Source of the DNA: Amnibacterium sp.
Lineage (GTDB): Bacteria; Actinomycetota; Actinomycetes; Actinomycetales; Microbacteriaceae
Assembly (NCBI GenBank): GCA_025936735.1
Contig: JAICSU010000003.1
Span: 1 to 41,333, forward strand
Length of the DNA: 41,333 bases
Direction: 5' to 3'
The notes under the pieces were generated by a model. The model ran no database searches, was not told the DNA's origin, and was given only the letters and a program-made list of their open reading frames with translations. Below, piece by piece: positions 24,876 through 32,240 of this stretch. Position numbers and translations under genes: made by a program. Position 1 is the first letter of the stretch, and each line of letters begins with the position of its first letter.

Positions 24876-26252
24876 TCAGTCCCGCCTCAGCACCACCCGG
24901 CGTGCGGCGAGCCGCAGCTCCATCTCGTGCAGCACCATCGCCGCGAGGTCCTCGAGGATCGCCACCTCGTCGTCGGTCGTCGGCCGCGGCTTGTAGTCGA
25001 TGATGGCGAGCGAGCCGAGGTTGTGCCCGTCGGGCGTCAGCAGGGGGACGCCGGCGTAGAAGCGCAGCCCCCGGTTCGCCGCCGACTCGGGGTAGGCGCC
25101 GATGCGCGGGTCGGTCGCGATGTCCTCGACGACGAGGGTGTGGTCGTGCAGGCCGCCGCTCGTGGCGAGTCCCCGGCTGCGCTCGATCTCCGACACGTCG
25201 ACGCCGTAGTGGGACTTGAACCAGATGCGGTCGGCGTCGACGATCGACACGAGCGCGACGGGCACGTCGAAGATGCGGGCCGCGAGCGACGTGATCCGGT
25301 CGAAGGCCCCGTCGGGCGGGGTGTCGACGAGGTTGTAGCGCTGCACCGCCGCGAGCCGCGCGGTCTCGGCGTCGTGCGGAGCGGGCGCCGGCCTGCGGCC
25401 GCCGATCTGGTCGACGAGGACCTCGCGCAGCGCGAGGGCCACCTCCGCCGTGGTCGGCCGGTCGGCCGGCCTGCGCTCCACCATCGACCTCAGCACCGCG
25501 GCGAGCGGGCCCGGCAGGCTCGAGGGCACCTCGGGCTGCCGGTCGAGCCGGGCGAGCGCCGAGTCGACGACGGAGCCGGGGTAGACGACGTGACCGGAGA
25601 CCGCCTCGATGAGCACGAGGCCGAGGCTGTAAACGTCCGTCTCCGGTCCGAGCTCCGCGCCCTCGACCTGCTCCGGGCTGAGGTAGGCGGCGGTGCCCGT
25701 CGTGAACTCGCTCGGCAGCACGCCCTGCGCGCGGAGCATCGCGATGCCGAAGTCGGCGAGCTTCGCCCGCATGGGCCGCTCCACGCCGCCGTCGAAGAGC
25801 AGCACGTTCGCGGGCTTCATGTCGCGGTGCACGATCCCGTGCTCGTGCACGTACTCGAGCGCCCCGGCGAGGTCGAAGCCGATGTAGGCGACCTGGTGCG
25901 CGTCGAGCGGGCCGCGCCGCAGGCGCTCCCGCAGGTCGAAGTCGCGCACGAGCTCCATCACGAGGAACACCTGGGGGGAGTCGATGTCGGTGAAGTCGAT
26001 GCCGGCGTCGAAGAGCGTGACGAGCCCGGGATGGCTGAGCGCGCCGAGCATCCGCGCCTCCGCCTCCTGGGCGCGGAGCTCCTGCGGATCCGCGGCCCTG
26101 GCGGTGAACACCTTGACCGCGACGTCACGGCCGAGGAGCTGGTCCCGTGCGCGGTAGACCACCGAGGCGCCGCCCTTGCCGATGACGGGACCGAGCCGGT
26201 AGCGCCCCTGGAGCACGGGTGGGAGCGCAGCGGTGCGGGCCTCGTCCGTCAT
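24876..26252 (-). CDS. Soluble Ser/Thr protein kinase fused to a GAF domain
   Basis: The 458-residue protein contains an N-terminal Hanks-type kinase (about 17-280): glycine loop GKGGASVV (25-32), Lys47 in VAVKVF, HRDMKPAN with Asp144, DFG (167-169), SPEQ (192-195) and DVYSLGLVL. A GAF domain (about 300-450) follows, with YNLVDTPPDGAFDRITSLAARIFDVPVALVSIVDADRIWFKSHYGV and LRFYAGVPLLTPDGHNLGSLAIIDY. All catalytic residues are present. There is no transmembrane helix and no PASTA repeat, so it senses a cytoplasmic signal. Kinase control by GAF ligand or redox state is inference. ATG 26252 has GAGGACGG upstream. A minus-strand TACACT near 26335-26340 could be its -10. The GAF part resembles the one in the 4140 gene. 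Confidence 0.92.
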   Translation of the reverse strand: MTDEARTAALPPVLQGRYRLGPVIGKGGASVVYRARDQLLGRDVAVKVFTARAADPQELRAQEAEARMLGALSHPGLVTLFDAGIDFTDIDSPQVFLVMELVRDFDLRERLRRGPLDAHQVAYIGFDLAGALEYVHEHGIVHRDMKPANVLLFDGGVERPMRAKLADFGIAMLRAQGVLPSEFTTGTAAYLSPEQVEGAELGPETDVYSLGLVLIEAVSGHVVYPGSVVDSALARLDRQPEVPSSLPGPLAAVLRSMVERRPADRPTTAEVALALREVLVDQIGGRRPAPAPHDAETARLAAVQRYNLVDTPPDGAFDRITSLAARIFDVPVALVSIVDADRIWFKSHYGVDVSEIERSRGLATSGGLHDHTLVVEDIATDPRIGAYPESAANRGLRFYAGVPLLTPDGHNLGSLAIIDYKPRPTTDDEVAILEDLAAMVLHEMELRLAARRVVLRRD

Positions 26253-26453
26253 GCTGTCCGTCCTCGCGGCCGGTGCCGCCCGTCGTCGCGGGACACCCTC
26301 GTCCCCTCACGCACGGATCCCCCGCACGGCGCCGAGTGTACCGTGATGGCTCGGTTGTGAAGGCAATCGGCCACCGGCCTTGCATTGTGCGGCCGACCCC
26401 GCTACACGCTCCCGCACTTCCTGGACGTGCGCTCGGCGGAGGGCTGTACGGTG

Positions 26454-26469
26454 ACCGCCGAGAGGCGGT
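26454..26469 (+). promoter_or_regulatory. Inverted repeat between -10 box and start of the marR gene
   Basis: ACCGCC, GAGA and GGCGGT form a perfect 6-bp stem with a 4-nt loop. It lies just after a TACGGT hexamer (26446-26451) and covers the GAGAGGCGG ribosome site 4 nt before ATG 26474. It could be a MarR operator that blocks polymerase clearance or an RNA hairpin hiding the ribosome site. Confidence 0.5.
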
Positions 26470-26473
26470 GCGG

Positions 26474-26989
26474 ATGAGCGACGTCCCGGCGGCGGCCGAG
26501 CCACTCGAGCTCGTGGTCGGCGAGCTCGATCCGCAGGCGACCGCGATCGTGACGGCCCTGCGCGCCTTCGACGACGCCGAGCTGCGGATGCGGTCCCGCT
26601 TCCGCCGACTGCTCGGCGTCGGCAGCACCGACCTCGCCGCACTGCGGTTCATCCGCAGCCGCGAGCGCCTGGGCAACCCGGCGCGCGGCACCGATCTGCG
26701 GCAGCGCCTCGGCGTCTCGTCCGCCACCGCCACGACGATCACGAACCGGCTCACCGTCGCCGGCTTCATCGAGAAGCCGCGCGACCCCGTCGACGGGCGC
26801 GCGCGGGTGCTCCGGCTCACGCCCGACGCGCGGACGCGTATCGACCTCGTCGTCGGGGACACCGAGGCGCGCCTCGACGAGGTGCTGACCTCCATCACCG
26901 CGGAGGAGGCCCGCCGCATCGTCGAGCTCGTCGAGTCCGCGACCCAGGTGGTCGAGGACGCGGGGCGGCCCGGCGCGGGTCTCGACTGA
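26474..26989 (+). CDS. MarR-family transcriptional regulator
   Basis: The 171-residue winged-helix protein has recognition-helix region GTDLRQRLGVSSATATTITNRLTVAGFIEKPRDPVDGRARVLRLT (about 75-117), with the DPVDGRAR wing typical of MarR, flanked by dimerisation helices. It starts at ATG 26474. The longer frame from 26219 overlaps the kinase gene and lacks family similarity. It is 8 bp upstream of the DUF389 gene, so the two are co-transcribed and MarR may control itself and the membrane protein. Confidence 0.88.
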   Translation: MSDVPAAAEPLELVVGELDPQATAIVTALRAFDDAELRMRSRFRRLLGVGSTDLAALRFIRSRERLGNPARGTDLRQRLGVSSATATTITNRLTVAGFIEKPRDPVDGRARVLRLTPDARTRIDLVVGDTEARLDEVLTSITAEEARRIVELVESATQVVEDAGRPGAGLD

Positions 26990-26997
26990 CGCGACCC

Positions 26998-27999
26998 GTG
27001 CTGCACCTCGCCGTCGTCGCGCCGGGCGACCGCAGCGCGGCCGTCGTCGGCGCCCTGCGCGACGAACCCGGTGTGACCAACCTCGTGATGAGCGAGGCGG
27101 CGGCGCTGAAGCCGCCGGGCGACCGGATCGAGGCCGACGTCGCACGCGAGGCCGCCGACGCGGTGCTGGAGACGCTGCACGGCCTCTGCCTCCAGCACGG
27201 CGGCACCGTCACGATCACCGAGGTCGACGCCGCCTTCGGCGACCCCGTCGACGCCGCCGAACGCGACGCGCCCGGCGAGGGCGTCGACGCGGTGGTCTGG
27301 CAGGAGATCACCCAGCGCACCGCCGCCGACGCGACCCTGTCCGGGGCGTTCCTCGTCTTCCTGATGGCCGCGACGCTGATCTCCTCGGTCGGGCTGCTCA
27401 CCGACAGCTCCGTGCTCGTGGTCGGCGGCATGGTGCTCGGCCCCGAGTTCGGGCCGCTCGCCGCGGTCGCCGTCGCGCTCGTCCAGCGGCGGTGGCGGGC
27501 CGCGGGGCGGTCGCTCATCGCCTTGGCCGTCGGCTTCCCGCTCGCCGTCGTGGTGACGGCCGGCGCCGTGATCCTGCTGCGCTACACCGTCGGTCTGCCG
27601 GCGGGCTACGTCGCCGGGCACCGGCCGCTCACGTCGTTCGTCGCGCATCCCGACGTCTTCAGCGTCGTCACCGCGCTCGTCGCCGGTGCCGCGGGCATGG
27701 TCTCGCTGACCGCGTCGAAGTCCGGTGCCCTCGTCGGCGTCTTCATCAGCGTGACGACGATCCCGGCGGCCGCCAACATCGGGACGGCGCTCGTCGCCGA
27801 CCATCCGGAGGAGGCGGCGGGCGCGGCCACGCAGCTCGGCGTCAACGTGATCTGCATCCTCGTCGCGGCCACCGGCACCCTGCTCGTGCAGCGGTGGGCG
27901 CTGCGCCACCGGTCCGCGCGACGGCCCGCCGATCGGTGGGCGGCGACGGACCGGCTCAGCGCACCGCGGCGGCGAGCCGTTCGGCGCGCGCCGAGGTGA
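26998..27999 (+). CDS. DUF389-family membrane protein
   Basis: The 333-residue protein has a soluble ACT-like N-terminal region (about 1-95) with LHLAVVAPGDRSAAVVGALRDEPGVTNLV. A DUF389 membrane domain follows with about six helices. Family marks are ADATLSGAFLVFLMAATLISSVGLLTDSSVLVVGGMVLGPEFGPLAAVA and SLTASKSGALVGVFISVTTIPAAANIG. The family is widespread and its transport or sensing role is undefined. GTG 26998 is the start, directly after MarR. The basic C-terminal tail (RHRSARRPADRW onward) is encoded over the 3' end of malQ, a 44-bp convergent overlap, so the tail may not be conserved. Confidence 0.85.
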   Translation: MLHLAVVAPGDRSAAVVGALRDEPGVTNLVMSEAAALKPPGDRIEADVAREAADAVLETLHGLCLQHGGTVTITEVDAAFGDPVDAAERDAPGEGVDAVVWQEITQRTAADATLSGAFLVFLMAATLISSVGLLTDSSVLVVGGMVLGPEFGPLAAVAVALVQRRWRAAGRSLIALAVGFPLAVVVTAGAVILLRYTVGLPAGYVAGHRPLTSFVAHPDVFSVVTALVAGAAGMVSLTASKSGALVGVFISVTTIPAAANIGTALVADHPEEAAGAATQLGVNVICILVAATGTLLVQRWALRHRSARRPADRWAATDRLSAPRRRAVRRAPR

Positions 28000-30058
28000 G
28001 CACGTCCTCCAGCCGCAGCGGGCGGCCGTCCGGGCCGGACAGCGGCACCCGCCAGTTCGGGTACTCGTCCCGGGTGCCCGGCTGGTTCTGGATCCGCCGG
28101 TCGCCCACCAGGTCGGGCAGCGCCACCGAGATCAGCCGAGCCGGGGTGAGCATCAGGTAGCGGTGCAGGGCGATCACGGTCGCCTCCTCGTCCGCGTCGT
28201 CGGCCAGCAGGCCGCGGCGTCTCAGCTCGTCGAGCCACACCTCCCGCTCCTGCCGGTCCGCCTCGAGCTCCTCGTCGAGGGGCCGGGGCAGCAGTCCGAG
28301 CGCCGAGCGGAGCCGCACGTGCTCGCCGTCGAGGTACCCGGCGGTGGGCGGCAGGTCGTGGGTGGTCACCGACGCGAGGCAGGCCTCCCGCCAGCGCTCG
28401 GCGGGCAGGGGTCCACCGGATCCGTCCGACTCGAACCACAGGATCGACGTGCCGAGCACGCCGCGGGCGGCGAGGTAGGCCCGGGCGTTCGGGTCGACCA
28501 CCCCGAGGTCCTCGCCGACGACGACGGCTCCCGCCCGCTGGGCCTCGAGCGCGAGGATGCCGACCATCGCCTCGTGGTCGTAGTAGACGTAGGCGCCCTC
28601 GGACGCGTCGGTGTGCTCCGGCACCCACCAGAGCCGGAACAGGCCGATCACGTGGTCGACGCGGATGCCGCCCGCGTGCCGCAGCACCGCGCGCAGCAGG
28701 TCCCGGAAGGGCGCGTACCCGCTCTCCGCGAGCCGGTCGGGGCGCCAGGGCGGCTGCTGCCAGTTCTGGCCGAGCTGGTTGTACGGGTCGGGCGGCGCGC
28801 CCACCGCGATGCCACGGGCGTAGACGTCCCGCAGGCGCCAGGCGTCCGCCCCGCCCGGATGCACGCCGACGGCGAGGTCGTGCATGGTGCCGAGCGCCAT
28901 CCCCGCGTCGATCGCCCTGGCCTGCGCGCGCTCGAGCTGCTCGTCGAGCAGCCACTGCAGCCACTCGGTGAAGGCGATCTCGTCGGCGTTCGCGGCGGCG
29001 AACGCCGCGACCTCGGGGCTCCCGGGGTCCCGGTACTCCGCGGGCCAGGTGCGGGCGTCGTTGCCGTGCTGCTCGGCGAGCACGCTCCACGTGGCGAACT
29101 CGGTGAGGGCCGCGCCGCCGCGGCGGCGGAAGGTCTGGAAGTCGAGCTCACGGCCGGGCGTGCGCGGCACGCGCGACAGGATCTGCAGCGCGTGCCGCTT
29201 CGCGTTCCACGCGGTGTCGCGGTCGATCACGTCGGAGTCGCCGAGCCGGGCGTGCACCTGGTCGGCGAGCTGCGCGATGACGCGGCGGTGGGCGTCGGAC
29301 AGGTCCGCGTACTCGGGCACCGCCTCGATCCGGAGGTAGAGCGGCGCGAAGAACCGGCGCGAGCTCGGCAGGTACGGGGACGGCTCGAGCGGCGCGACCG
29401 GCTCCTGCGCGTGCAGCGGGTTCACGAGCACGAAGTCCGCCCCGAGCCGCCCGCCCGCCCAGACGGCGAGGTCGGTGAGGTCGCCGAGGTCGCCGATGCC
29501 CCAGGAGCGCGCGGACCGCACGCTGTAGAGCTGCGCGGCGACTCCCCAGCCCCGCCGGCCGAGCCGCGCGGGGAGCGCGAGGCGCTGCGGGGCGACGATG
29601 AGCGTCGTCTCGGCGCTGCGCTCGCCCGACCGGGCGACGAGCACGTGGTAGCCGACCGGCAGGTCGTCGGGCACCGCGAAGGTCGCCTCACCGATCAGCG
29701 CGCCGTCGACCTCGCGCGGATCCACCCAGTGCAGCACCTGCTCGAGCCGGCGCTCGCCGCCGCTCTCGAGCCGCACGACGAGCTCGGCCGGGTCGCCGTG
29801 CGGGACGTGCATCCACACCCAGCGGGCCGCACCCGCCGTCGCGACGACGCAGGGCGGCAGCATCCGCCGCCACGGCGCGAGCCAGTGCTCGTGCAGGGCG
29901 CGGACGGGGTCGCTCGTGTCGACGTCCATCGCGGCGAGCACCCGCCGCACCGTCTCGGCCGCGACCTCCACCGTGCGGCCCCGCCAGTCGGTGAACGACG
30001 TGGAGACGCCGAGGGCGTGGGCCAGCTCGGCGAGCTCGGGGGGCAGGGGCGACGTCAC
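27956..30058 (-). CDS. malQ: 4-alpha-glucanotransferase (amylomaltase)
   Basis: The 700-residue GH77 enzyme is of the long actinobacterial type, with an N-terminal beta-rich extension of about 130 residues before the barrel. Catalytic residues are nucleophile Asp468 (IRVDHVIGLF), acid/base Glu516 (VVGEDLG) and Asp568 (TTHDLPPT). It transfers alpha-1,4-glucan segments in maltodextrin or glycogen metabolism. Start choice is uncertain: GTG 30058 begins TSPLPPELAELAHALGVS, which looks like the natural N-terminus, while GTG 30076 adds six charged residues. Neither has a clear ribosome site. It stands alone on the minus strand. Confidence 0.95.
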   Translation of the reverse strand: MTSPLPPELAELAHALGVSTSFTDWRGRTVEVAAETVRRVLAAMDVDTSDPVRALHEHWLAPWRRMLPPCVVATAGAARWVWMHVPHGDPAELVVRLESGGERRLEQVLHWVDPREVDGALIGEATFAVPDDLPVGYHVLVARSGERSAETTLIVAPQRLALPARLGRRGWGVAAQLYSVRSARSWGIGDLGDLTDLAVWAGGRLGADFVLVNPLHAQEPVAPLEPSPYLPSSRRFFAPLYLRIEAVPEYADLSDAHRRVIAQLADQVHARLGDSDVIDRDTAWNAKRHALQILSRVPRTPGRELDFQTFRRRGGAALTEFATWSVLAEQHGNDARTWPAEYRDPGSPEVAAFAAANADEIAFTEWLQWLLDEQLERAQARAIDAGMALGTMHDLAVGVHPGGADAWRLRDVYARGIAVGAPPDPYNQLGQNWQQPPWRPDRLAESGYAPFRDLLRAVLRHAGGIRVDHVIGLFRLWWVPEHTDASEGAYVYYDHEAMVGILALEAQRAGAVVVGEDLGVVDPNARAYLAARGVLGTSILWFESDGSGGPLPAERWREACLASVTTHDLPPTAGYLDGEHVRLRSALGLLPRPLDEELEADRQEREVWLDELRRRGLLADDADEEATVIALHRYLMLTPARLISVALPDLVGDRRIQNQPGTRDEYPNWRVPLSGPDGRPLRLEDVLTSARAERLAAAVR

Positions 30059-30134
30059 GGGCCGATCATCGCGCACGTGGTCGGGACCCTCCCGAGGATC
30101 CTCCGCGAGGCGGATGCGGTCGTGGCGGGCGCGG

Positions 30135-31076
30135 TCAGGGCGTCTGGGCGCCCCGCGCCTCCACGAAGACGCTGTAGAGCGACGAGGTCGCCGTCATGAG
30201 GAGGCGGTTCTTCTTCGCGCCGCCGAACACGAGGTTCGCGCAGCCCTCCGGCAGGTGGATCCGGCCGAGCAGGGCGCCGTCCGGGGCGTAGCAGTGCACG
30301 CCGTCGTAGCCGGCGCCCCCGGCCGCGGCCGTCCAGCAGTTGCCCGCCGTGTCGATCCGGATGCCGTCGGACGTGCCGATGCCCATGTCGACGAAGAGCC
30401 GCCCGTTCGCCGGCCGGCCGTCGACCATGTCGTACACCCGGATGTCCTTGTCGACGACGTAGAGCAGCGACTCGTCGGGGGAGAAGGCGATGCCGTTCGG
30501 CCGCGCCATGTCGGTGATCACCGCCTCGAGGGCGAGGGTGCCCGGATCGATCCGGTAGACCTGGCAGGGGATCTCCTTCTCCGCCTTGTCGCCCTCGAAG
30601 TCCCCCTCGATGCCCCAGCCCGGGTCGGTGAACCAGATCCCGCCGTCCGCGGCGACGACCACGTCGTTCGGGGCGTTCAGCGGCTTGCCCTCGAACCGGT
30701 CGGCGAGGACCGTGCGCCGGCCGTCGTGCTCGGTGCGGGTGACGCGGCGGGTGCGGTGCTCGCAGGTGATCAGGCGCCCCTCGCGGTCGCGGGTGCCGCC
30801 GTTCGCGTTCTCCGACGGCTGCCGGAAGACGGTCGTGACGCCGGACTCCTCCGTCCAGCGCAGCATCCGGTCGTTCGGGATGTCGGAGAAGACGAGGGAG
30901 CGGAGGTCGCCGAACCAGACCGGGCCCTCCAGCCAGCGGCCGCCGGTCCAGAGCCGTTCGACGACGGCCTGGAAGGGCAGCATCGCCCGGAACCGCTCGT
31001 CGACGATCTCGATGGCGGGGTCGGGGAGGCGAACGATGCTGCGGTCGCGGTCCCAGGCCGTCGCGTGGTCGCTCAT
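30135..31076 (-). CDS. SMP-30/gluconolactonase-family lactonase
   Basis: The 313-residue beta-propeller protein has the SGL family sequence plan: [25 protein letters not shown] with the metal-binding Glu of [46 protein letters not shown] (Asn of the metal site), [19 protein letters not shown] and [16 protein letters not shown]. It hydrolyses a sugar lactone such as an aldonolactone. ATG 31076 overlaps the SDR stop (ATGA), and an SDR plus lactonase pair suggests sequential sugar oxidation and lactone opening. That is inference, since sugar specificity is not visible. Confidence 0.9.
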   Translation of the reverse strand: MSDHATAWDRDRSIVRLPDPAIEIVDERFRAMLPFQAVVERLWTGGRWLEGPVWFGDLRSLVFSDIPNDRMLRWTEESGVTTVFRQPSENANGGTRDREGRLITCEHRTRRVTRTEHDGRRTVLADRFEGKPLNAPNDVVVAADGGIWFTDPGWGIEGDFEGDKAEKEIPCQVYRIDPGTLALEAVITDMARPNGIAFSPDESLLYVVDKDIRVYDMVDGRPANGRLFVDMGIGTSDGIRIDTAGNCWTAAAGGAGYDGVHCYAPDGALLGRIHLPEGCANLVFGGAKKNRLLMTATSSLYSVFVEARGAQTP

Positions 31077-31825
31077 CCGCGGCCCACCAGCGGCATCGCG
31101 GTGGCCATCACGGTCATCGAGGCGACATTGGAGGTGAGCGGCATGCCGGCGATCAGCACGACGGCCGCGGCGACGTCCGCGACGGGCATCGTCGGCTCGG
31201 GCCGGACCGATCCGTCGGCCTGCCGCACGCCCCCGCTCATCGCCGCGGTCATCGACGTGGACGCGTTGCCGATGTCGATCTGGCCGCAGGCGATGCCGTA
31301 CGGCCGGCCGTCGAGCGCGACCGACTTCGTGATGCCGGTGATGGCGTGCTTCGTGGCCGTGTAGGCGAGCGACAGCGGCCGGGGCGCGTGGGCGGAGATC
31401 GACCCGTTGTTCAGGATGCGGCCGCCCTGCGGCCGTTGCTCCCGCATGATGCGGAACGCCTCCCTCGTGCAGAGGAACGTGCCGGTGAGGTTGGTGTCGA
31501 CCACCGCGCGCCATTCGTCGAGCTCGATCGCATCCGGTTCGACGGCGCTGCCGCCGCGGCCCGCGTTGTTGAAGAGCAGGTCGAGGCGGCCGTGCCGGTC
31601 GACCAGGCCGGCGAAGAGGTCCCGGACCGACGCCTCGTCGGTCACGTCGGCGGGGGCGGCCTCCAGTGCGAGCTCCGGATGCGCGTCGCGCACCGCCTCG
31701 AGGGGTTCGGCGCGGCGGCCCGCGAGCACGACGGTCCAGCCCGCCTCGGCGAGGGCGACCCCGCAGGCCGCGCCGATCCCGGTGCCACCGCCCGTCACGA
31801 CGGCGACGGATCCGGACGCGACCAC
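31073..31825 (-). CDS. Short-chain dehydrogenase/reductase (classical SDR)
   Basis: The 250-residue NAD(P)-dependent enzyme has cofactor motif TGGGTGIG (11-18), NNAG (86-89), catalytic Ser142, Tyr155 and Lys159 (YTATK), and the [10 protein letters not shown] segment after strand 6. GRR at 36-38 after strand 2 suggests NADP preference. GTG 31825 sits 6 nt after a TAGGGT hexamer, so the message is probably leaderless. It is translationally coupled to the SMP-30 lactonase downstream. The substrate is probably a sugar or polyol, by partnership only. Confidence 0.92.
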   Translation of the reverse strand: MVASGSVAVVTGGGTGIGAACGVALAEAGWTVVLAGRRAEPLEAVRDAHPELALEAAPADVTDEASVRDLFAGLVDRHGRLDLLFNNAGRGGSAVEPDAIELDEWRAVVDTNLTGTFLCTREAFRIMREQRPQGGRILNNGSISAHAPRPLSLAYTATKHAITGITKSVALDGRPYGIACGQIDIGNASTSMTAAMSGGVRQADGSVRPEPTMPVADVAAAVVLIAGMPLTSNVASMTVMATAMPLVGRG

Positions 31826-31831
31826 GGCTTC

Positions 31832-31837
31832 ACCCTA
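31832..31837 (-). promoter_or_regulatory. Candidate -10 box (TAGGGT) for the SDR-lactonase operon
   Basis: TAGGGT on the minus strand is followed by GAAGCC and GTG 31825. Spacing is 6 nt, the leaderless pattern. It lies 23 bp downstream of a 17-bp-stem hairpin. Confidence 0.45.
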
Positions 31838-31860
31838 GGCCTCCCGGCGCCGAGCCGGCT

Positions 31861-31911
31861 GTTGCCACTTTCTGCGGGCATCGCGCCCCCAAGACCGCAG
31901 AAAGTGGCAAC
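31861..31911. terminator. Perfect 17-bp inverted repeat after the zinc-ribbon gene
   Basis: GTTGCCACTTTCTGCGG (31861-31877) and its exact complement (31895-31911) flank a 17-nt C-rich loop. It begins 10 bp past the zinc-ribbon stop on the minus strand and separates it from the SDR promoter. No U-tract is present. The A/T content of the stem is unusual for this genome, so it may belong to a dispersed palindrome family. Confidence 0.65.
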
Positions 31912-31921
31912 CCTCGAGGGG

Positions 31922-32170
31922 TCAGCGCTGGCTCGCCTCCCAGCGCTCCGCGTTCGCGACCTGCTCGCGCGTGAGCGGCACCTCTCGACCGCAGTTCGAG
32001 CACACGTTCGCGAAGGAGCGCGAGAGCGTGAACAGCGGGATCCAGAACAGGGTGAGCCGGTTGCGTCGCTCGATCACCTTCTGGGCGGCGTCGAAGCCGC
32101 AGAAGTGGCAGACGAACCACACGGTGGCGAGCACCGTCACGGTCGCACGCGTGCCGAACAGCAGGATCAC
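31922..32170 (-). CDS. Zinc-ribbon domain membrane protein
   Basis: The 82-residue protein has Cys-x2-Cys pairs CHFC (near residue 20) and CSNC (near 58) flanking a hydrophobic stretch LTLFWIPLFTLS, with a hydrophobic N-terminal segment LLFGTRATVTVLATVWFV. This order matches a short actinobacterial zinc-ribbon family with no known role. GTG 32170 is chosen because a TACCCT box lies 6 nt upstream. Longer frames run into the divergent gene. It is divergent from the serine hydrolase with 70 bp between starts. Confidence 0.8.
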   Translation of the reverse strand: MILLFGTRATVTVLATVWFVCHFCGFDAAQKVIERRNRLTLFWIPLFTLSRSFANVCSNCGREVPLTREQVANAERWEASQR

Positions 32171-32176
32171 GGTCGG

Positions 32177-32233
32177 AGGGTAGCGGTCGCACCTGCGCCT
32201 CTCGCCGGGCGTCCGGGGTGCGGTCGGTAGCGT
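32177..32233. promoter_or_regulatory. Divergent leaderless promoter pair
   Basis: The minus-strand TACCCT (32177-32182) ends 6 nt before GTG 32170. The plus-strand TAGCGT (32228-32233) ends 7 nt before GTG 32241. The 45 bp between the two hexamers must hold both polymerase sites, so the two promoters probably compete. Confidence 0.45.
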
Positions 32234-32240
32234 TCGCAGG

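Noticed and set aside
28163-30199. A 678-codon plus-strand frame opposite malQ.
   Set aside because: Shadow of malQ: no family resemblance and no ribosome site.
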